A stretch of DNA of 20,225 nucleotides, taken from JALYNX01 sp040905925 (GTDB lineage Bacteria > Actinomycetota > Acidimicrobiia > Spongiisociales > ZC4RG35). Each line of letters begins with the position of its first letter. The stretch's first letter is position 1. The notes below the pieces were generated by a model, which worked only from the letters and a program-made list of their open reading frames with translations, made no database searches and was not told the origin of the DNA. The translations under genes were made by a program, and so were the position numbers. Shown here piece after piece: positions 15,289 through 20,225 of this stretch. The stretch is taken from positions 1 to 20,225 of the forward strand of contig JBBDQO010000111.1 of the NCBI GenBank assembly GCA_040905925.1, in the 5' to 3' direction.

Positions 15289-15303
15289 TCACCTTTGGTC
15301 CCG
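15289..15303 (-). promoter_or_regulatory. DosR-box-like half site just before the P-type ATPase start
   Basis: The minus strand reads GGGACCAAAGGTGAG, with a clean GGGAC half and a degraded second half. It begins only 14 nt upstream of the chosen ATPase start, close to the ribosome site, so it may be coincidental or a repressing position. Its twin is at 4068-4082. Confidence 0.25.
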
Positions 15304-15343
15304 ATATCTCTTTGGAAGGTAGACCATACGAGGTGACACAACA

Positions 15344-15365
15344 GGGCCGTTTGACCAGGATCGCC
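15344..15365 (+). promoter_or_regulatory. Composite operator resembling the hsp20 control element
   Basis: The first 15 bases, GGGCCGTTTGACCAG, differ from the hsp20 box at only three positions. The following bases continue the TTTGACC-AG-G-n-TC inverted-repeat pattern, with a degraded right arm. In both places the GGGCC box overlaps the TTTGACC half site with identical offset. Here the element lies 88 nt before the SQR start and 69 nt before the ATPase start. Confidence 0.4.
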
Positions 15366-15386
15366 GCGTCGTTTTCCCAGATGGCT

Positions 15387-15401
15387 GGGCCATTTGGCTC
15401 T
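15387..15401 (+). promoter_or_regulatory. DosR-box-like operator upstream of the SQR-like gene
   Basis: GGGCCATTTGGCTCT shares 13 of 15 bases with the hsp20 box. It ends 52 nt before the chosen ATG 15454, matching the spacing at acsA, DUF1918 and usp. A possible -10 (TTAGTT, 15424-15429) lies between box and start. Confidence 0.5.
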
Positions 15402-15453
15402 ACCTCGACCACGGGGAGTGGCCTTAGTTTGGCGACATGCGAGCGAGATGCCG

Positions 15454-16713
15454 ATGAAACGCCTCTTGGTTCTGGGCGCCGGCACCGCTGGAACGAGGGT
15501 CGTCAACAAGCTTCGACCACTGCTTCCGCCGCAGGAGTGGGACATCACGGTGATCGAGCCGTCCCCGTTCCATCTGTACCAGGCAGGCTTGGTATTTGTG
15601 CCGTTCGGCCGATACGAGCCAAGTGAGCTTCTCAAACCAACCCGGCCCCAGCTGCCGGCCGGGGTACCTCTGATCACCGAAGAGGTCGAGCGGATCGATG
15701 TCGAAGCCAGCCTGGTCGAGCTCGCCAGTGGTCAGACCATCCACTACGACCAGCTTGTGATCGCTACCGGGACTCATCCTCGTCTCGACATGACACCAGG
15801 CATGATCGGCCCCCGCCTGGGGAAGACAGTCCACGAGTTCTACACGCTGCCAGGTGCTCAGGCGCTGCGCCAAAAACTGGAGAATTGGGGGGGTGGCCGG
15901 TTCGTCGTCCACATCACCGAAATGCCGATCAAGTGTCCAGTGGCCCCGCTCGAGTTCGCCTTCCTGGCAGACGACTACTTCAGGAGAATCGGCATTCGAG
16001 ATCGCGTCGAAATGACCTTTGTGACTCCTTTGTCCGGGGCCTTCACCAAGCCAATCGCATCCGAGCGGTTGGGAAACATGCTCGACACCCGGGGCATCCG
16101 CGTCGAGCCGGATTTCTACGTGGAGCGCATCGAAGATCGCGCCCTCGTCTCATATGACGAGCGGGTCATCCCGTTCGACCTCCTCGTGACCGTGCCCGTC
16201 AACATGGGGGCCGAGTTCGTCGCCAGGTCTGGGCTCGGCGACGAGTTGAACCACGTGAAGGTGGACCCGCACACGTTCTTGGCAGATGGTCTCCAGAACG
16301 TATTCGCCCTTGGTGACGCTGCCGCACTCCCCATCTCGAAGGCCGGCTCGGTGGCACATTTCGCGGTCGAAGTGTTCGTCGAGAACTTCCTCGATCACAT
16401 CGCCGGGCGTCCGATGCAGCGCGCATTCGATGGGCACGCCAACTGCTTCGTTGAGTCGGGCGCCGGCAAGGCTCTCCTCATCGATTTCAACTACGACACC
16501 GAGCCTCTGCCCGGCACCTACCCCCTCCCGGTGGTGGGGCCTCTCAGTCTTCTCAAGGAAACCCGGATCAACCACCTCGGCAAGCTCGCCTTCAAGCCCA
16601 TCTATTGGCACATGCTCTTGCCAGGACGCCGACTTCCGGTCCCGAATGCGATGTCGATGGCCGGCAAGGAGATTCCAACCGGCCAACCAGAAAGAGAGGA
16701 CGTGACCATATGA
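15454..16713 (+). CDS. Sulfide:quinone oxidoreductase-like FAD flavoprotein
   Basis: 419-residue two-dinucleotide-binding-domain flavoprotein of the SQR/NDH-2 group. FAD-binding motifs are VLGAGTAGTRVV (6-17), LVIATGTHPR (101-110) and FALGDAA (284-290). Two cysteines sit where SQRs carry the catalytic pair: Cys161 (MPIKCPVAPLEFAF) and Cys331 (HANCFVESG). The third cysteine of some SQRs is absent. The C-terminal region (HLGKLAFKPIYWHMLLPGRR) could attach to the membrane. Expected role: oxidise sulfide or persulfide to sulfane sulfur and pass electrons to quinone. The start is 15454, with 15448 as alternative (MPM...); the ribosome site is weak. It overlaps the TusE-like gene by 4 nt, forming a three-gene operon. 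Confidence 0.82.
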   Translation: MKRLLVLGAGTAGTRVVNKLRPLLPPQEWDITVIEPSPFHLYQAGLVFVPFGRYEPSELLKPTRPQLPAGVPLITEEVERIDVEASLVELASGQTIHYDQLVIATGTHPRLDMTPGMIGPRLGKTVHEFYTLPGAQALRQKLENWGGGRFVVHITEMPIKCPVAPLEFAFLADDYFRRIGIRDRVEMTFVTPLSGAFTKPIASERLGNMLDTRGIRVEPDFYVERIEDRALVSYDERVIPFDLLVTVPVNMGAEFVARSGLGDELNHVKVDPHTFLADGLQNVFALGDAAALPISKAGSVAHFAVEVFVENFLDHIAGRPMQRAFDGHANCFVESGAGKALLIDFNYDTEPLPGTYPLPVVGPLSLLKETRINHLGKLAFKPIYWHMLLPGRRLPVPNAMSMAGKEIPTGQPEREDVTI

Positions 16714-17024
16714 CGGTTGCAGCCATTCAAGGGCGCGACATCCACGTCGATGTCGAAGGCTTCCTCACCGATCCGATGGAATGGGATGAGAGCCTGGCGG
16801 AAACCCTTGCCGCCAACATCGGCATCCACTTGACCGAAGGGCACTGGTCGGCGATCCGATTCGCCCGTTCGGACTTTGCGGCGAAGGGGGAGACCCCGAC
16901 CCTGCGCCGCATGGCAACCGCCGGCGGCGTTGCGACCAAGGACATGTTTGCCCTGTTCCCCAAGAAGCCGGCAAAGAAGATGGCTTATGTGGCCGGGCTT
17001 CCCAAGCCGGTCGGATGCGTCTGA
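16710..17024 (+). CDS. DsrC/TusE-family sulfur carrier protein with a single conserved cysteine
   Basis: 104-residue DsrC/TusE protein. The fold signature is present: VEGFLTDPMEWDESLAETLA (15-34), GIHLTEGHWSAIRFAR (38-53) and the flexible C-terminal arm GLPKPVGCV with the penultimate Cys103 that carries sulfur in this family. The second arm cysteine of true DsrC, eleven residues earlier, is replaced (Ala92), so it is TusE-like and would relay persulfide rather than form a DsrC trisulfide. The ATG overlaps the SQR stop (ATGA), with AGAGAGGA upstream. The neighbours suggest it accepts sulfane sulfur from the SQR-like enzyme or DsrE2-like protein (inference). Confidence 0.87.
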   Translation: MTVAAIQGRDIHVDVEGFLTDPMEWDESLAETLAANIGIHLTEGHWSAIRFARSDFAAKGETPTLRRMATAGGVATKDMFALFPKKPAKKMAYVAGLPKPVGCV

Positions 17025-17034
17025 AGGAGACACC

Positions 17035-17541
17035 ATGACAATGACACTGGAAGCACCGGTACCGGTCTTCGATGACGAGACGACGGGCCGCAAGTTGGCG
17101 ATCATCTGCTCCAAGGGCTCGCTGGACATGGCGTACCCCGGACTGGTACTGGCAAATGCCGCTCTGAGTGAGGGCATCGAGACCCACGTCTTCTTCACCT
17201 TCTGGGGCTTCGACATGATCAACAAGGCGACGATGAGTCATCTCAAGTTCACCCCGGTCGGGAATCCGGCGACGCACATGCCGCCGATGTTGATGGGGCT
17301 GCCCGGGATGACATCCTTCGCCACCCACATGATGAAGAAGCAGATCGAGGGCATCGACATACCGGATGTTCCGGAGTTCCTCGAGATGATCACCGACGCC
17401 GGTGGGCACCTCTGGGCATGTCGCATGTCGGCCGACATGATGCACATCGAGGAGAAGGACCTCTACGAACGGGTCGAGGGAATCATCAGCGCCACCGACT
17501 TCATCGAACTCTCCGAGGGTGCCCAGATCATCTTCGTTTGA
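17035..17541 (+). CDS. DsrE2-like sulfurtransferase / DsrE-DsrF-DrsH family protein
   Basis: 168 residues. The pattern KLAIICSKGSLDMAYPGLVL (20-39) with Cys25, VFFTFWGFDMIN and LWACRMSADMM with Cys129 is that of DsrE2/DrsH-like proteins, which carry persulfide on the second cysteine. Hydrophobic, Met-rich stretches (81-100) could associate with the membrane, as known for some DsrE2 proteins. ATG 17035 has AAGGAGA at 17024-17030 and follows the TusE-like gene by 10 nt. Its 3' end overlaps the convergent hypC end by 14 bp. Likely role: sulfane sulfur transfer together with the TusE-like and SQR-like proteins. Confidence 0.85.
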   Translation: MTMTLEAPVPVFDDETTGRKLAIICSKGSLDMAYPGLVLANAALSEGIETHVFFTFWGFDMINKATMSHLKFTPVGNPATHMPPMLMGLPGMTSFATHMMKKQIEGIDIPDVPEFLEMITDAGGHLWACRMSADMMHIEEKDLYERVEGIISATDFIELSEGAQIIFV

Positions 17542-17755
17542 AACCGAGTAGCGCCAAGGTCTCGACGGCTCGATCCCGGGGGATGAGCTCGACGGCATAT
17601 CCAGAGTGGACCACCACGTAGTCCCCGATGACTGCGTCGGGGACCATGACCAGGTCGATGTCCCTCTCGGTGTCGATGATCGAAACCCTTCCCGGGATCG
17701 AGGCAGCCGTTGGCTCTCCGATGCTCACGACCCGTCCCGGAATGGCGACACACAT
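17528..17755 (-). CDS. hypC: Hydrogenase maturation chaperone HypC
   Basis: 75-residue HypC/HupF family protein beginning MCVAIPGRVVSI; Cys2 is the residue that binds the Fe(CN)2CO unit with HypD. The rest follows the family: a central VSIIDTERDIDLVMVPDAVI and GDYVVVHSGYAVELI (59-72 region). It carries the iron intermediate to the large-subunit precursor. The start 17755 is fixed by the MC-x-AIPG motif; the frame open upstream is a shadow of hypA. It is last in the hydrogenase operon, 2 nt after the hypA stop. Its end overlaps the convergent DsrE2 gene by 14 bp. Confidence 0.92.
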   Translation of the reverse strand: MCVAIPGRVVSIGEPTAASIPGRVSIIDTERDIDLVMVPDAVIGDYVVVHSGYAVELIPRDRAVETLALLGFKRR

Positions 17756-17757
17756 CG

Positions 17758-18018
17758 CTAGCCCTCGAGCCCGATCGAAACCAGCAGCACCCCGAGGGCA
17801 CTCGAGTCGGTGGGGTCCGCCGACTGCTCCACCTCCACCTCCGGCGCATAGCCCCATTCTTCCAAGGCATAGTGGTGGACGCCCTCTCTCAGCGACTCCG
17901 GGCCGATGCCGGACAACGCCCCCACCCTGAATCTCAGGCTGGCGACCTGATCCTGCGCTCCATCGATCTCTTTCTCGACCCGGTTCATCAGGTCGCGCAC
18001 TATCCCGCTCTCATGCAC
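17758..18018 (-). CDS. hypA: HypA-like nickel-insertion protein lacking the zinc finger
   Basis: 86 residues starting at GTG 18018 with the invariant MHE motif (MHESGIVRDL). In HypA, Met1-His2-Glu3 bind nickel and deliver it to the large subunit. The N-terminal fold is normal (VASLRFRVGALSGIGPESLR). The region where HypA has two CxxC pairs for structural zinc is missing: the protein has no cysteine at all and ends in DPTDSSALGVLLVSIGLEG. Usual HypA length is about 113-120. The reading frame ends cleanly and sits between the protease (8 nt overlap) and hypC (2 nt gap). It therefore looks like a natural short variant, not a broken gene. Confidence 0.82.
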   Translation of the reverse strand: MHESGIVRDLMNRVEKEIDGAQDQVASLRFRVGALSGIGPESLREGVHHYALEEWGYAPEVEVEQSADPTDSSALGVLLVSIGLEG

Positions 18019-18436
18019 GATCGATCTCCATCACCAGCTCCTTCACCGCTCGCTCGACCTGGTCAGACAGCCCAACGCCCGGCGCCAGGGTCGAGACCTC
18101 GATCCCGTACACCATGATTCGCTCGGGCAGACGCCCCAGGCGCCGGGCCATCTCGATGGTCTCCATGACCCCGACCGAATGGGTGCTGGTCGCCAGGATC
18201 CCGCTGGGAAGGGGCTCATGATGGGCATCGAAGCGGTGGACCGTCCCTGGGGGCGCTCCGGAACGTGCCGCGTCGACAACGATCACCTCGTCGGCTCCCT
18301 CCCAGACATCCATCAACTCATATGAGCCGTTGGCCTCTTGGTGAGCCTCGACGCGGCGAACTCGGCGGGCGACCTCGAGACCCGCGGCATCGTCACCGCG
18401 TGTCGGGTTCCCGACTCCGATCACGATTCGCCTCAT
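18011..18436 (-). CDS. [NiFe] hydrogenase maturation endopeptidase
   Basis: 141-residue HyaD/HycI-family protease that removes the C-terminal peptide of the large subunit after nickel insertion. GVGNPTRGDDAAG near the N-terminus carries the first metal-sensing acid. VIVVDAARSGAPPGTVHRF (about 52-70) has the second acidic site. THSVGVMETIEMARRLG holds the conserved His. The substrate is the adjacent large subunit, whose stop overlaps this start (ATGA), so one-to-one pairing is evident. Start 18436 is set by MRRIVIGVGN; the upstream frame is antisense-like shadow. It belongs to the same operon as hypA and hypC. Confidence 0.9.
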   Translation of the reverse strand: MRRIVIGVGNPTRGDDAAGLEVARRVRRVEAHQEANGSYELMDVWEGADEVIVVDAARSGAPPGTVHRFDAHHEPLPSGILATSTHSVGVMETIEMARRLGRLPERIMVYGIEVSTLAPGVGLSDQVERAVKELVMEIDRA

Positions 18437-19731
18437 TCCCGCTCCACAGTGAGGTCCAGGAAGTGGGTGGCACAGGAGATACATGGGTCATAGCACCGGA
18501 TCGCCTGTTCCAACTGCCACTGAAGCTGATCGTCCGTCAACTGCGTGCGCCCCACCACGTAGGCGCGGAGGTCGTCTTCGATGCTCAGCTGATTCTGTGA
18601 CGTCGGAGGGACGATGTGCGCCTCGGTGATGAGGCCTCCGGAATCGAGGGCATATCGGTGGTAAAGGGTGCCCCGAGGTGCTTCCGAGACTCCGTGACCT
18701 ACCACATCCCGCGGCTCGACCTCGATGGACGGGGCGTCGGGCTGGGTGTATCCGTCGATCAAACGCAATGCCTCCTCACAAGCGAATGCGATCTCAACGG
18801 CTCTGACGACGATGCTCCGGAAAGGGTTGTTGCACCTGGAACCGAGCCCGGCCTCTTCGGCGGCCTTTCTGGCCACCGGGGTGAGTTGCTCGTAATTGAG
18901 CGAGTAGCGAGCCATGGGCCCCAGGTGATATGCCCCTCCACCCTTGCGACGGGCGTGGAGGGCGTTGGACCATGAGACGTGACTCTCCTCGAAATGGTCG
19001 CCCCATTCGTCGACGCTGATGTCCAGCCCTCGGTTCGACACGATGCGGCCCTCATGGATGGCGTACTCATCGGGGTGTTGAAGGGCGACATACTCATAGT
19101 CACGCTCGAACTCGGGGAAGGGAAGGCCGGACACCCACCGGGTCGTGGCCACCGCGGCCTCCAAGGCCCATTCCAGGTCTGGCACCAACGTCTCCAGCTC
19201 CTTCTTGGTTGGAACCCGGTAGAAGCCACCGACCCTGATGTTGATCGGATGGATCTCCCGTCCCCCAATGAGAGACATGATCTGATTGCCGATCTTCTTC
19301 AGCCGCAGACCCATCTGCACCTGCTCCGGAAAATCGGCGGCCATCGCAATGGCATTGTCGTATCCCAGGAAGTCTGGGGCGTGGAGGATGTAGACGTGGA
19401 GGGCATGGCTCTCGACCCACTCCCCGCAGTAGATCAGCCTGCGTAGGGTACGAAGGCCGCCGGTCAGCTGGACACCGCCGGCGGACTCCATCGCATTGCA
19501 GGCGCTGGTCTGATAGGCGATGGGGCATATGCCGCAGATGCGAGCGGTGATATCCGGGGCTTCCGAGAACCGGCGTCCACGGAGGAAAGCCTCGAAGAAA
19601 CGAGGTGGCTCGAAGATCTTGAATCTGAGGTCGAGCACCTCGTCCCCCTTCAGCTTGAGGTACATCGCCCCCTCGCCCTCCACTCGAGCCAGGTAGTCGA
19701 CGGCGATCTCTCGTTCAACGCTCATAGGCAT
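18433..19731 (-). CDS. hyhL: Group 3b [NiFe] hydrogenase, large (catalytic, alpha) subunit
   Basis: 432-residue catalytic subunit of a cytosolic bidirectional NADP-linked [NiFe] hydrogenase. The L1 motif ARICGICPIAY gives Cys66 and Cys69. The L2 motif DPCISCATH gives Cys417 and Cys420, followed by nine residues (FLDLTVERE) to be cleaved after His423. The sequence type and gene order (small subunit, large subunit, protease, hypA, hypC) fit group 3b. Start 19731 (MPMSVERE) has GGGAGG 6 nt upstream; ATG 19725 is an alternative. It overlaps the small-subunit stop by 17 nt. In mycobacteria the 3b enzyme Hyh is DosR-controlled and evolves H2 under hypoxia. The operon promoter is outside the window. 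Confidence 0.92.
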   Translation of the reverse strand: MPMSVEREIAVDYLARVEGEGAMYLKLKGDEVLDLRFKIFEPPRFFEAFLRGRRFSEAPDITARICGICPIAYQTSACNAMESAGGVQLTGGLRTLRRLIYCGEWVESHALHVYILHAPDFLGYDNAIAMAADFPEQVQMGLRLKKIGNQIMSLIGGREIHPINIRVGGFYRVPTKKELETLVPDLEWALEAAVATTRWVSGLPFPEFERDYEYVALQHPDEYAIHEGRIVSNRGLDISVDEWGDHFEESHVSWSNALHARRKGGGAYHLGPMARYSLNYEQLTPVARKAAEEAGLGSRCNNPFRSIVVRAVEIAFACEEALRLIDGYTQPDAPSIEVEPRDVVGHGVSEAPRGTLYHRYALDSGGLITEAHIVPPTSQNQLSIEDDLRAYVVGRTQLTDDQLQWQLEQAIRCYDPCISCATHFLDLTVERE

Positions 19732-20225
19732 CGCTCGCCTCCCGGAACTCGGGGGCGTAGGCGTTGAACGTGCGCAGCGCCCGAACCAGATCGACGTCGG
19801 GTACCCCGAGCCCTCTCCACCACGCCGCCAGAGAGTCGATGTTCGGCGATTGGGAAGGCCCGTAACATCCATAACAGCCACGGTCGTAGGCAGGGCAGAT
19901 GGCTCCGCATCCGGCCTGAGTTATGGGTCCCATGCACGGAATCCCCTGGGCGACCATCACGCAGTTGGTGCCCCGCAGCTTGCATTCGACACAGACGCTG
20001 TGCCGGGGGATGTTCGGCTTTCGCCGATGGAGGAAGGCGTCGATGACCTCCAGAAGCTGGTACTTGGAGATGGGGCAACCTCGCAGTTCGAAGTCGACGT
20101 CGATGTGGTCTGAGATCGGTGTGGACGTCGCCAGCGTCTCGATGTATTGGGGATGCGCATAGACGATGGTCAGGAACTCGTCGACGTTCTCCCAGTTCCG
20201 CAAGGCCTGAATCCCCCCTGCGGTG
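19715..20225 (-). CDS. hyhS: Group 3b [NiFe] hydrogenase, small (delta) subunit, N-terminus outside window
   Basis: The C-terminal 169 codons are visible. The frame stays open to the right edge (TAGGIQALRNW), so the gene continues; GGIQALRNW is the expected internal sequence, and a TTG at 20203 is not the start. Iron-sulfur ligands are visible: GCPISK, CVECKLRGTNC, PCMGP and AGCGAICPAYDRGCYGCYGP. These match the 3b delta subunit, which wires electrons from the NiFe site toward the diaphorase subunits. Those beta and gamma subunits would lie upstream, to the right. It overlaps the large-subunit start by 17 nt, so translation is coupled. Confidence 0.92.
   Translation of the reverse strand, partial: TAGGIQALRNWENVDEFLTIVYAHPQYIETLATSTPISDHIDVDFELRGCPISKYQLLEVIDAFLHRRKPNIPRHSVCVECKLRGTNCVMVAQGIPCMGPITQAGCGAICPAYDRGCYGCYGPSQSPNIDSLAAWWRGLGVPDVDLVRALRTFNAYAPEFREASDAYER

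Noticed and set aside
16765..17598. 277-codon minus-strand frame opposite the TusE-like and DsrE2-like genes
   Set aside because: The plus-strand genes have clear family motifs, ribosome sites and coupled starts. The antisense product has none.
20201..20203. TTG as the start of the hydrogenase small subunit
   Set aside because: The frame continues upstream with GGIQA, the expected internal sequence of 3b small subunits, so the gene runs off the window.
1..20225. CRISPR arrays, tRNA or rRNA genes, insertion sequences
   Set aside because: No regularly spaced repeats, cloverleaf-like sequences, transposase motifs or terminal inverted repeats were seen.

Overview
The window is GC-rich and densely packed. 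It looks like the chromosome of a high-GC actinobacterium, possibly an Acidimicrobiia-like lineage, though no rRNA or other marker fixes the taxon. The supporting signs are GC-ending codons, many 1-8 nt start/stop overlaps, a DUF1918 protein, and a gene set strongly reminiscent of the mycobacterial DosR dormancy regulon.

Left part (1-4154): the tail of a zinc alcohol dehydrogenase, a membrane site-2 protease with a CBS pair, and convergent to it a PEP synthase (ppsA) preceded by a 36-residue membrane peptide. A 165 bp divergent control region follows. Middle left (4155-9441): a tight operon of acsA, pdhA, pdhB, pdhC and a free-standing acyl carrier protein. It converts acetate or pyruvate to acetyl groups, and no E3 gene is visible. 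Middle (9442-12608): a DUF1918 protein, an uncharacterised helical protein, a 13 bp convergent hairpin, a divergent Hsp20 / universal stress protein pair, and a GerMN-Gmad2 lipoprotein. Right (12662-17541): a Ca2+-type P2 ATPase (CtpF-like) divergent from an SQR-like flavoprotein, a single-cysteine DsrC/TusE protein and a DsrE2-like protein. Far right (17528-20225, minus strand): a group 3b [NiFe] hydrogenase operon, in order small subunit (cut by the window edge), large subunit, maturation protease, zinc-finger-less HypA, HypC.

Unifying reading (inference): this is a hypoxia/dormancy energy island. M50-CBS protease, Hsp20, Usp, CtpF-type ATPase and Hyh-type 3b hydrogenase are families controlled by DosR in mycobacteria. 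A degenerate GGG-N-C-N4-G-N-C element resembling the DosR box lies 50-53 nt before the chosen start codons of four separate transcription units (acsA, DUF1918, usp, SQR). A further copy lies before hsp20. A second inverted repeat of the CRP/FNR type (TTTGACC-AG-GGTCAAA and relatives) occurs in three or four of the same control regions. The metabolic genes would then cover acetate/pyruvate/PEP flux, H2-linked redox disposal and sulfide/sulfane handling under low oxygen.

Most promising for novelty: the fixed-distance operator family, the pdhABC-ACP arrangement with two tandem subunit-binding domains in E2, the HypA lacking its zinc domain, and the SQR-TusE-DsrE2 module convergent with a 3b hydrogenase.
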